This document shows positions 1 through 5,700 of a DNA stretch of 5,700 nt, in pieces. Source of the DNA: Geopsychrobacter sp. (GTDB lineage: Bacteria > Desulfobacterota > Desulfuromonadia > Desulfuromonadales > Geopsychrobacteraceae). How positions within the stretch are numbered: the stretch's first letter is position 1; the number at the start of each line of letters is the position of its first letter. The position numbers and the translations under genes were made by a program. The notes under the pieces were generated by a model. That model saw only the letters and a program-made list of their open reading frames with translations, was not told where the DNA came from and searched no databases. The stretch is taken from contig JAKIUS010000123.1 of NCBI GenBank assembly GCA_021647445.1, forward strand, positions 1 through 5,700, in the 5' to 3' direction.

Positions 1-243
1 CTGCCGATCGGGGGGGTCAAGGAAAAACTCCTCGCGGCGCGCAGGGCCGGGGCGAAGACTGTGCTGTTGCCGATTCGTAACCGCGAACACCTAGCCGAAC
101 TGGAAGAACAGTTGCTGGCGGATCTTAAGGTCCATCTCGTAGAACGGGTCGATGAAATTGTCGAACATACACTACTGCCCGCATCATCCAACTGCAACAC
201 CAGTCAGCAGGTGAGGATTCTTCCACCGGAAGTGCCACTTTAA
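1..243 (+). CDS. lon: ATP-dependent Lon protease, C-terminal end (5' part outside window)
   Basis: This is the last 80 codons of Lon, the cytoplasmic AAA+ serine protease that degrades misfolded and regulatory proteins. The fragment opens in frame with [20 protein letters not shown], the family signature around the catalytic lysine of the Ser/Lys dyad. That lysine is residue 7 of the fragment (bases 19-21), matching Lys722 of E. coli Lon. The catalytic serine and the ATPase domain lie upstream of the window. The rest follows the usual Lon end ([14 protein letters not shown], then [18 protein letters not shown]). About 21 further residues rich in Ser, Asn, Gln and Pro (ending ILPPEVPL) extend past where E. 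coli Lon stops. The gene ends at TAA 241-243 and is followed by a strong terminator. Seven consecutive G bases at 10-16 cover the GG of the signature, but the frame is intact. The identification is firm. Confidence 0.95.
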   Translation: MPIGGVKEKLLAARRAGAKTVLLPIRNREHLAELEEQLLADLKVHLVERVDEIVEHTLLPASSNCNTSQQVRILPPEVPL

Positions 244-277
244 TGCTTCTTAACGTCTGAAAATTAAACCCGTTTTC

Positions 278-312
278 AAAATCCTCGCCAAATCAATTTG
301 GCGAGGATTTTT
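278..312 (+). terminator. Rho-independent terminator of lon
   Basis: A perfect inverted repeat pairs 278-293 with 296-311. The GC-rich middle is TCCTCGCC/GGCGAGGA, the inner part is AT-rich and the loop is very tight. A run of five T bases (308-312) forms the 3' side of the stem and the tail. It lies 34 bp after the lon stop and before the peptidase gene, so it should insulate that gene from lon transcription. The stem also begins with four A bases on its left side, so it could work weakly in the other direction, although no gene in view points that way. Confidence 0.9.
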
Positions 313-327
313 GTTATGAGCAAGTGA

Positions 328-357
328 TAGCCAGTTTGGTATGGAATAGGGTAGAAT
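328..357 (+). promoter_or_regulatory. Weak candidate sigma-70 promoter for the M16 pair
   Basis: The pair must be transcribed from somewhere after the lon terminator. The best match in 313-403 is TAGCCA (328-333, four of six matches to TTGACA), an 18-bp spacer, and TAGAAT (352-357, five of six matches to TATAAT). It would give an untranslated leader of about 40 nt. The -10 box is good, but the -35 box and spacer are not, so this is only a candidate. Confidence 0.28.
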
Positions 358-403
358 TTGAGGAAGTTTAAGATTTTCCTCTCCCCACTTCAAGAGGTGA
401 CAC

Positions 404-1873
404 ATGCGTTGTTTGATAACTTGTCTCGGCTTACTTTTGTTGAGTCAGCCGCTCTATGCTTCTTTTCTGGCCGACCGCGTGCAGGAAGAGCATCTTGCTA
501 ACGGATTGACTCTGTTGATGCTTGAACGCCACGATGCGCCGACTGTTAGCGCTTATATCACCTTTCGGGTCGGTGGTGCGAACGAGGGCCAGAGTAATCG
601 GGGCATAGCTCATCTGCTGGAGCATATGCTCTTTAAAGGAACCAAAACATTGGGGACCAGTGATTATCTGGCGGAAAAACCTCTTCTGACCAAGATTGAA
701 GCGGTCGGAAGTCGTATTGATCGTCTGAAAAATGATCCCGATACCGTTCCTGAAAAACTTGAAGAGCTGCGTAAAATCCTGCGACAACTGCAACAGCAGC
801 ATAAGCAGTATATTGTTAAATCTGAGTTTTCACGCATTTATGCCGAAAACGGGGGCGTTGGCTTCAATGCATTCACCAGCAAGGATCAGACAACTTACCT
901 GATCTCCCTGCCGGCGAATAAGCTTGAGCTCTGGGCCTCTATAGAGTCAGATCGCCTGCAGAATGCGGTGCTACGAGAATTTTATATTGAACGTGAAGTG
1001 GTGCGTGAGGAGCGGCGGCGCTCTTATGAAAGTAATCCTTCGGGGATGCTTTATGAAGCCTTGATCGCCAATGCTTTTACGGTTCATCCCTACCGCAATC
1101 CGGTTATTGGCTGGGATTCGGATATTGAGAATCTTTCGTTAGCCGCAGCGCGTGATTTTTTTGAGCGCTACTATCGCCCGGTCAATATGGTGATTACCCT
1201 GGTTGGTGATTTTAAGTCGCAGTACGCTTTGCAGCTGGTCAAAAACTATTTTGGTGCTATTCCAGCAGGTACACGGGTTCCAAGGGTAGTTTCTGTAGAG
1301 CCACCTCAACATGGGGAGAAACGGATTACGATTAATTTTGACGCGGAACCCGCGCTCTCCATCGCTTTTCATAAACCGGCCATGCCCGCTCCTGATGATT
1401 ATTGTGCCGATCTGCTGATGGATATTCTTGCCGGTGGTAGTTCATCGCGGCTTTACAAACGTCTGGTGGTTGAAGAGCAGTTAGCCAGCGATGTGCGGAT
1501 TTATGGTGCGCCGGGCAGTCGTTATGCCAATTTACTGGTCATTGATGCGACCCCGCGTTATCCACATACGGCGACTGAACTTGAAACGGTGATCTATCAA
1601 GAGTTAGACAGGCTTAAAACAGAACCGGTTACTACCGCCGAACTCAAGCGCGCGCGCAATCGTCTGGTGACGGATAATCTTCGGCAAATGCGGAGTAATA
1701 AAGGCTTGGCTCGGCTGCTCTCCAGTTACGCGGCTCTTGGTGATTGGCGTTATATGACCGGTTATGCTGACAGAATAGAGACAATCGATGCTTCGCAACT
1801 GATCGCCTTTGCCAATCGGTATCTGCTTGCGTCTAATCGAACGGTAGTGGTTTTGAAACGGGAGGTGAAATAA
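404..1873 (+). CDS. M16 family zinc metallopeptidase, catalytic subunit, periplasmic
   Basis: This is a 489-residue insulinase/pitrilysin-type protease. Residues 1-19 form a signal peptide (hydrophobic core LGLLLL, likely cut after LYA19), so it should act in the periplasm. The N-terminal M16 domain (about 30-225) has the inverted zinc motif HLLEH: ligands His70 and His74, catalytic Glu73. Glu203 in EREVVREE is the likely third ligand. The spacing from His74 to Glu203 is 129 residues instead of about 76, because a charged, probably helical segment is inserted at about 88-143. The C-terminal M16 domain (about 240-425) lacks the Arg/Tyr substrate pair: Val355 and Ser362 stand in its place. The next gene supplies that pair and overlaps this one by one base (TAATG), so the two probably form a heterodimer. 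The start is supported by AGAGG at 393-397, 6 bases before the ATG. The substrate is unknown; short peptides or misfolded envelope proteins are the family guess. Confidence 0.93.
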   Translation: MRCLITCLGLLLLSQPLYASFLADRVQEEHLANGLTLLMLERHDAPTVSAYITFRVGGANEGQSNRGIAHLLEHMLFKGTKTLGTSDYLAEKPLLTKIEAVGSRIDRLKNDPDTVPEKLEELRKILRQLQQQHKQYIVKSEFSRIYAENGGVGFNAFTSKDQTTYLISLPANKLELWASIESDRLQNAVLREFYIEREVVREERRRSYESNPSGMLYEALIANAFTVHPYRNPVIGWDSDIENLSLAAARDFFERYYRPVNMVITLVGDFKSQYALQLVKNYFGAIPAGTRVPRVVSVEPPQHGEKRITINFDAEPALSIAFHKPAMPAPDDYCADLLMDILAGGSSSRLYKRLVVEEQLASDVRIYGAPGSRYANLLVIDATPRYPHTATELETVIYQELDRLKTEPVTTAELKRARNRLVTDNLRQMRSNKGLARLLSSYAALGDWRYMTGYADRIETIDASQLIAFANRYLLASNRTVVVLKREVK

Positions 1874-3300
1874 TGCAAGCTGTTTTATCGATTATTCTCC
1901 TGTTGTTGCTTGTCGGTTGCAGTTTTCCGCCTGCGCATCAGCCGGTTCGCCCGGATGCCTTAACGTTTCCGTCATTGAAATTTGACTTTCCCAAGGTTGA
2001 ACATGTGACGCTGGCCAATGGGATTGAGGTTTATTTGCGTTCAGATCATGATATCCCGCTGATTGAAATAACCAGTATGATTGGCGGTGGTTCTATTTTT
2101 GATCCACCGGATAAAACCGGCCTTTCGGCGCTGTTTGTGAAGGGGTTGCAAACAGGGGGCGCAGGGGAATTCTCTCCCCAACGGTTTGAGCAAACGCTTG
2201 AAAATATGGCTGCTGATCTGACCGTGACCAGTAGTTCTTATGCCTATTCTATCGATATGTCCATGCGTCGTCAGGACCTGTCGGCGGGGTTTGGTTTGTT
2301 GGCCGATGTTTTGCGTAGACCGCTCTTTGATTCTCGACGGATAGAGGTTGCGCGTCAGGGCTTGATTGAAGGCGTTCGGCGGCGCAATGACGATCCCGGT
2401 TCGATTGCCGGGCGAACACTGGCGCAATCGATTTACCGTAATCATCCCTTTGGCCGGACGGCCAAAAAGAAGAGTCTCTCCCTGATCGTGCGTGCAGATT
2501 TGCTGGCCCTGCACCAAACCTATTTTCAACCGAATAATCTCTCGATTGCGGTCTCTGGTGATATCGATCTGAATGAACTTAAAACCTTGTTGTTTCAGAC
2601 CTTAGGTGATTGGAATGAAGCGCCATTGCCGAACCTTGAGCCCCCAAAGCTGCCTGAAATGCCGAGCAAGGGAGGGATATTGATCGCCGATAAGGATATC
2701 CCACAAACCACTATTATGCTGGGGCAACCGGGTATCGACAAAAATAACCCTGATATGATGGCGCTTAAGGTGGCTAATTTTATCCTGGGTGGTGGCGGAT
2801 TTAACAGCCGGATGATGCGTGAAATCCGTTCCAACCACGGTCTGGCTTATTCGGTCTATTCTTATTTTCAAATTGGGCGTGAGCTGCCGGAACTTTTTAT
2901 TGCCAAATGTGAAACCAAGTGTGAATCAACCCTGGAAGTAGTTAGTTTAATGCGGGCGCAGATGCAGAAGATGGTGGACACACCGGTCTCTGATGCAGAA
3001 TTAACGACGGCCAAAGAGAGCTTGATTAATTCTTTTGTCTTCGCGTTCAATAATAGCCATTCCATTGTGACGCGGCAACAACGGCTCGATTTTTACGCCT
3101 ATCCTGAGGATTATATGCAGTCTTATCGTCAAAAAATTGCGGCAATTACCACCGATGATGTGTTGCGTGTTTCACGAAAATACCTGCATCCTGATAAGTT
3201 GCAGATCGTTCTGGTTGGACGACGTAATGACTTCGAACAGGACCCGGCCGCCGCGCTAGGCCTGCCGGTCGAGAATATTGACCTTGATAATGATTACTAA
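1873..3300 (+). CDS. M16 family peptidase-like lipoprotein, non-catalytic partner subunit
   Basis: This is a 475-residue M16 homologue that has lost its zinc site. Where HxxEH should be, the sequence is GLSALFVKGL (His to Ala86, Glu to Val89, His to Lys90). The C-terminal domain keeps the Arg/Tyr pair that holds the substrate backbone: Arg319 and Tyr326 in IRSNHGLAYSV, with the seven-residue spacing known from insulysin. The N-terminus is a lipoprotein signal with lipobox LVGC, giving lipidated Cys16. Ser17 at +2 would favour outer-membrane sorting under the E. coli rule. M16 domains lie at about 45-195 and 205-390. A Cys346-x3-Cys350 pair is unusual. The stop of the upstream catalytic gene overlaps this ATG (TAATG), with GGGAGG at 1860-1865, so translation is probably coupled and subunits made in equal amounts. 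The expected role is to complete the active cavity and anchor the protease to a membrane. Heterodimers of this kind are known in mitochondrial MPP and in a Sphingomonas M16 pair. Confidence 0.9.
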   Translation: MQAVLSIILLLLLVGCSFPPAHQPVRPDALTFPSLKFDFPKVEHVTLANGIEVYLRSDHDIPLIEITSMIGGGSIFDPPDKTGLSALFVKGLQTGGAGEFSPQRFEQTLENMAADLTVTSSSYAYSIDMSMRRQDLSAGFGLLADVLRRPLFDSRRIEVARQGLIEGVRRRNDDPGSIAGRTLAQSIYRNHPFGRTAKKKSLSLIVRADLLALHQTYFQPNNLSIAVSGDIDLNELKTLLFQTLGDWNEAPLPNLEPPKLPEMPSKGGILIADKDIPQTTIMLGQPGIDKNNPDMMALKVANFILGGGGFNSRMMREIRSNHGLAYSVYSYFQIGRELPELFIAKCETKCESTLEVVSLMRAQMQKMVDTPVSDAELTTAKESLINSFVFAFNNSHSIVTRQQRLDFYAYPEDYMQSYRQKIAAITTDDVLRVSRKYLHPDKLQIVLVGRRNDFEQDPAAALGLPVENIDLDNDY

Positions 3301-3396
3301 ATATTCCGTTAAGCGTTTGGCTTCTGGACTGTTGCTGGGAGCTGAGACTCAGGATGTAACTTTCAATTCGTAACTGAATCAGTCGACTCCTCTTGT

Positions 3397-3401
3397 GGGG
3401 G
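3397..3401 (+). promoter_or_regulatory. Ribosome binding site that decides the start of the YihY gene
   Basis: Five G bases sit 5 bases before ATG 3407. They can pair with the CCUCC of 16S rRNA if one G-U pair is allowed. The in-frame GTG at 3395 lies upstream and has no purine-rich site before it. The ATG is therefore the better start. Confidence 0.5.
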
Positions 3402-3406
3402 CTTTA

Positions 3407-4753
3407 ATGGTGCATTCTTCTACACACCCTGTGGCTAAAATTAGACAACGCTGGCATTGTTTGCTCTGGGAACAGGATGTCTCGCAGCTCAACTACGCGC
3501 AGGTTTTTCTTCTGCGGCAACTGCAGACCGCTTCGTTGGTGATTCACGACTTTTTGCAGGATCGCTGTATGTTGCGTGCGTCGGCTCTGACCTACACTTC
3601 ATTGCTGGCAATTGTTCCCTTGTTGGCCCTGACTTTTGCGCTGCTCAAGGCGTTCGGTGTTCAAAACTCCCTGGAGCCATTGATTCTTGAAAAGCTGAAT
3701 GTCGGTTCACATGAGGTTGTGGGGTCAATTCTGACCTACGTCAATAATACTCAGGTTGGTAAGTTGGGGGTTTTTGGTCTGCTCTTTCTCCTCATCGCGG
3801 TGATTTCGCTGTTGTCGAATATCGAAGACAGTTTCAATCATGTCTGGGGCGTCAAGGGGTTGCGGCCGTTGATTCGACGTTTTTCCGACTATCTGTCGGT
3901 GTTGTTGGTCGGCCCGGTCCTGCTGATTTCGGCAATTTCAATGACCTCCTCCTTAACCAGCCATCAACTGGTGCAACGTTTGATCGATATGGAGGTTGTC
4001 GGCAGCATTATTCTGACCCTATTTAAAATGGGGCCTTATCTCTTGATGTGGATCGCCTTTGCCGTCCTGTATGTTTTTATGTCGAACACACGGGTTGAAT
4101 GGTCGTCCGCCTTCGCCGGAGGGATTCTGGGCGGTACTCTCTGGCAGTTGGCACAGTGGAGCTATATTAATTTCCAGGTCGGAGTTGCGAAATATAATGC
4201 CATTTATGGGACCATGGCCGCGCTACCCATTTTCATGATCTGGGTCTATATTTCGTGGAATATTGTGCTCTTGGGTTTGGAGTTTACCTATGCGCGTCAG
4301 AATCTGCGAACAGGTGGACGTGATCTGCATGGTTATGAGGTCAATCGTAACAGTTATGAGCGGGTAGCGCTGATTCTGTTGGTGACCCTGGGCAGACGGT
4401 TTTATCGGGCTCTGGAACCTGTCAGCAAGGAAGCCTTATCGCAGAAAATTGGCATTCCGCCTCGCCTTTGTGAGCACTTGTTGTTAGAGCTTGTAATCCT
4501 TGGATTTGTCAGTGAAGTTTGTGTCGGTAATAAAAATTTAAGACGTTATCAACTTGGTCGTTCGGCGGAATCATTGATTCTTGGTGATATTGTGCGTGGT
4601 CTGCGGGGGCATGGTGAGGAGGTGTTGCATTTGCGCCAGCTTCCCGAGGTAAATATTGCTAGTACTGTGCTGGCTCGTTTAGAGCAGCTGGACGAAAGTT
4701 CTGGGGTTGATTTGAGTTTGAAAGAATTGATTGATCAGGTTGCTGATGATTGA
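3407..4753 (+). CDS. YihY/BrkB family inner-membrane protein with C-terminal winged-helix domain
   Basis: The product is 448 residues from ATG 3407. An in-frame GTG at 3395 would add four residues but has no ribosome site. The N-terminal 300 residues match the YihY/BrkB family (once misnamed RNase BN), including RASALTYTSLLAIVPLLAL near residue 57, SNIEDSFNHVWGV at 137-149, and YGTMAALPIFMIWVY at 267-281. About six membrane helices are visible, near 60-84, 119-139, 160-183, 200-225, 232-256 and 267-296. The family's molecular role is unsettled. Residues 315-400 form a soluble tail absent from the roughly 290-residue E. coli YihY. The segment VSKEALSQKIGIPPRLCEHL followed by LGFVSEV, a wing, YQLGR and LILGDIVRGLRG resembles an Rrf2-type winged helix, without the Rrf2 cysteine cluster. 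The gene follows the M16 pair by 106 bp, possibly cotranscribed, and its 3' end overlaps the converging LpxH-like gene by 19 bp. Confidence 0.88.
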   Translation: MVHSSTHPVAKIRQRWHCLLWEQDVSQLNYAQVFLLRQLQTASLVIHDFLQDRCMLRASALTYTSLLAIVPLLALTFALLKAFGVQNSLEPLILEKLNVGSHEVVGSILTYVNNTQVGKLGVFGLLFLLIAVISLLSNIEDSFNHVWGVKGLRPLIRRFSDYLSVLLVGPVLLISAISMTSSLTSHQLVQRLIDMEVVGSIILTLFKMGPYLLMWIAFAVLYVFMSNTRVEWSSAFAGGILGGTLWQLAQWSYINFQVGVAKYNAIYGTMAALPIFMIWVYISWNIVLLGLEFTYARQNLRTGGRDLHGYEVNRNSYERVALILLVTLGRRFYRALEPVSKEALSQKIGIPPRLCEHLLLELVILGFVSEVCVGNKNLRRYQLGRSAESLILGDIVRGLRGHGEEVLHLRQLPEVNIASTVLARLEQLDESSGVDLSLKELIDQVADD

Positions 4754-5472
4754 GCCGATGCGGAAACTGTCTTGTAACTTTTGAGTCTGGCCTCTCCGTT
4801 GATGAGCTCCAGATATGAGAATTGCTGAATCCAATCTCCTAAAACGGTCATCTGTCCTCCGTCAATTTTGGTCTGTAATGGGAAATGGAAATGTCCACAG
4901 ACAAACTTGTCGGCACCCTGAGCCAGGGCTTGTTTGGCATAGGGGAGGACCAATTCTTCAGGATTGCGGCGTTGATGTTGTTTTTTACGACTCAGGTCGC
5001 ACAGGAAGTTCCCCAACCGCCAGGCGGAGTCGGGAGGGACGACTCTGGTTAAAAATTTAACGAAGCGACTGCGCCAGAATTTGCGCATTAAAATGTAGCT
5101 TTTATCTCTGGGGTTGGCCAGGTCGCCGTGACAAATAAAAATCTTTTGTCCGTCCCAATCGATGACCTGCTGGTCCGGGATGACCTGACAGGTGAGTTTT
5201 TCACTAAAGAACGACCCCAGATTGAAATCGTGATTCCCCTCGACGTAGAAGAGTCGGCAACCTTTTTCTGACAACTGCTGCAATCGACTCAGTAAGGGCA
5301 GGTGTTCTGAAAAAACGACATGGTGGTAGCCGATCCAGAATTCAAAAATATCCCCTAGTAGAAACAGTGCATCAAGGTTACCCTGTTGCTGATCGAGGAA
5401 ATCGAGAAGCTTGCGATAATTTTGATCATGGGGGTGACGCAAGTGTGCATCTGCAATAAAAATAGCTCTCAT
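4735..5472 (-). CDS. lpxH: LpxH-like metallophosphoesterase, probable UDP-2,3-diacylglucosamine hydrolase
   Basis: This is a 245-residue calcineurin-like phosphoesterase, close to the 240 residues of E. coli LpxH. Predicted metal ligands appear in order: Asp8 and His10 (IADAHL), Asp41 (LLGDIFEFWIG), Asn80 (GNHDF), His115 (CHGD), and His194 and His196 (CGHFHFP). The GDxFExWIG stretch and a basic helical segment at 128-169 (possible membrane or lipid contact) favour LpxH over other phosphoesterases. LpxH removes UMP from UDP-2,3-diacylglucosamine to give lipid X, on the cytoplasmic face of the inner membrane. One mismatch matters: residue 81 is His (GNHD), where classical LpxH has Arg (GNRD). 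The substrate is therefore probable rather than certain, and an LpxH2-like or other phosphoesterase remains possible. ATG 5472 is chosen as start. An in-frame TTG at 5481 shares bases with the -10 box of the promoter and would lie upstream of the transcript start. No Shine-Dalgarno site is visible for either. Confidence 0.8.
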   Translation of the reverse strand: MRAIFIADAHLRHPHDQNYRKLLDFLDQQQGNLDALFLLGDIFEFWIGYHHVVFSEHLPLLSRLQQLSEKGCRLFYVEGNHDFNLGSFFSEKLTCQVIPDQQVIDWDGQKIFICHGDLANPRDKSYILMRKFWRSRFVKFLTRVVPPDSAWRLGNFLCDLSRKKQHQRRNPEELVLPYAKQALAQGADKFVCGHFHFPLQTKIDGGQMTVLGDWIQQFSYLELINGEARLKSYKTVSASAQSSAT

Positions 5473-5474
5473 GG

Positions 5475-5502
5475 TTGCCAACTATAAAGAGGCCGTCATA
5501 GG
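5475..5502 (+). promoter_or_regulatory. Candidate promoter of the glyoxalase-like gene, overlapping the minus-strand promoter
   Basis: On the plus strand, TTGCCA (5475-5480, five of six matches to the -35 consensus) is followed by a 16-bp spacer and CATAGG (5497-5502, three of six matches). The leader would be about 27 nt and would contain the AGGAGG site. The -10 box is poor, so the call is tentative. The two opposed promoters would occupy the same DNA. Confidence 0.3.
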
Positions 5503-5509
5503 CTGTCAA
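5481..5509 (-). promoter_or_regulatory. Strong sigma-70 promoter of the LpxH-like gene, giving a leaderless or near-leaderless mRNA
   Basis: Reading the minus strand, TTGACA (5509-5504, perfect) is followed by a 17-bp spacer and TATAGT (5486-5481, five of six matches). This is the best promoter match I found in the window. With normal spacing, transcription would start around 5476-5472, that is 0 to 4 bases before ATG 5472. There is no room for a ribosome binding site, which agrees with none being visible. Confidence 0.72.
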
Positions 5510-5516
5510 TCGACAG
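5503..5516. repeat. Short inverted repeat over the -35 box of the LpxH-like gene promoter
   Basis: CTGTC (5503-5507), a 4-base gap AATC, and GACAG (5512-5516) form a perfect inverted repeat covering the minus-strand -35 hexamer. Its place suggests a possible operator, but five-base arms can occur by chance and no known regulator site is recognised. Confidence 0.25.
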
Positions 5517-5535
5517 AAAACACAGGAGGAAATAA

Positions 5536-5700
5536 ATGAACTATCCGATGATCCATATCTGTTACCGGGTGCTTGACTTGCAGGCCTCCGAACAGTTTTA
5601 CCAGCAGGCTTTTGGCTTTGAAGTCGGTCGCAAGAAGGATTTTCCCGACGCCGGATTCACCCTTAGCTACCTGGTCTGTCCAGGCCTGCCTTTCGAGCTT
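5536..5700 (+). CDS. Glyoxalase I-like VOC family protein, N-terminal part (runs off the window)
   Basis: The first 55 codons are present and the gene continues past the window end. The product begins MNYPMIHICYRVLDLQASEQ and continues FYQQAFGFEVGRKKDFP, the first beta-alpha-beta-beta-beta unit of the vicinal oxygen chelate fold. His7 and Glu54 (PFEL) sit where glyoxalase I has its first two metal ligands (His5 and Glu56 in E. coli GloA). A lactoylglutathione lyase or related methylglyoxal-detoxifying enzyme is therefore the best guess. The other two ligands lie outside the window, so other VOC enzymes cannot be excluded. The start is well set: a perfect AGGAGG (5524-5529) lies 6 bases before the ATG. 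The gene is divergent from the LpxH-like gene, with 63 bp between the two start codons. Confidence 0.85.
   Translation, partial: MNYPMIHICYRVLDLQASEQFYQQAFGFEVGRKKDFPDAGFTLSYLVCPGLPFEL

Noticed and set aside
10..16. Run of seven G bases in lon, considered as a frameshift or sequencing error
   Set aside because: The reading frame through the run gives the exact Lon signature, so nothing is broken.
2041..2529. Long open frame on the minus strand inside the second M16 gene (162 codons)
   Set aside because: It lies entirely inside a gene with clear family motifs, has no recognisable protein character and no ribosome site, so it is a shadow frame.
3342..3352. Inverted repeat CTGAG-A-CTCAG after the second M16 gene, considered as a terminator
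   Set aside because: A one-base loop forces a three-pair stem, and no T-run follows.
3332..3360. Possible promoter before the YihY gene: TTGCTG, 17 bp, TGTAAC
   Set aside because: Only three and four of six consensus matches. The gap of 106 bp has no terminator before it, so cotranscription with the M16 pair is as likely.
3356..3375. Direct repeat GTAACT spaced by 8 bases, considered as a regulator site
   Set aside because: Two six-base copies 14 bases apart are easily chance, and no known site is matched.
3381..3388. Palindrome AGTCGACT before the YihY gene
   Set aside because: An eight-base palindrome alone is weak evidence and has no partner motif nearby.
5479..5481. TTG as the start of the LpxH-like gene
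   Set aside because: It shares a base with the -10 box and lies upstream of the expected transcript start; ATG 5472 gives the usual LpxH N-terminus.

Overview
The window looks like chromosomal housekeeping and cell-envelope DNA from a Gram-negative bacterium. An outer-membrane-type lipoprotein and a lipid A enzyme (LpxH-type) imply an outer membrane. Gene content and protein style suggest the Desulfuromonadales or other former Deltaproteobacteria: paired M16 peptidases, one carrying a long helical insert, and a YihY protein fused to an Rrf2-like winged helix. This placement is inferred from protein style only. No marker gene in the window fixes it. There are no mobile elements, CRISPR arrays, tRNAs or rRNAs.

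Layout. Bases 1-243 are the last 80 codons of lon, followed by a very strong hairpin terminator (278-312). Bases 404-3300 hold two M16 peptidase genes joined by a TAATG stop/start overlap. The first encodes a periplasmic subunit with an intact zinc site. The second encodes a lipoprotein that has lost the zinc site but keeps the Arg/Tyr substrate-binding pair that the first subunit lacks. Together they look like one split heterodimeric protease. After about 106 bp with no clear terminator comes a YihY/BrkB-family six-helix inner-membrane protein with a cytoplasmic winged-helix tail (3407-4753). It converges on, and overlaps by 19 bp, an LpxH-like metallophosphoesterase on the minus strand (4735-5472). 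A 63-bp divergent region separates that gene from the start of a glyoxalase I-like VOC protein (5536 to the window end).

Function. Most of the genes concern envelope upkeep: cytoplasmic proteolysis (Lon), periplasmic proteolysis (M16 pair), an inner-membrane protein of unknown role, and lipid A synthesis. The most notable regulatory signal is on the minus strand upstream of the LpxH-like gene. A near-consensus sigma-70 promoter (TTGACA, 17 bp, TATAGT) sits so close to the ATG that the transcript should be leaderless or nearly so. I see no clear unknown multi-gene system here. The better leads are the complementary M16 pair, the membrane/winged-helix fusion, the GNHD variant in the LpxH-like enzyme, and the leaderless promoter.
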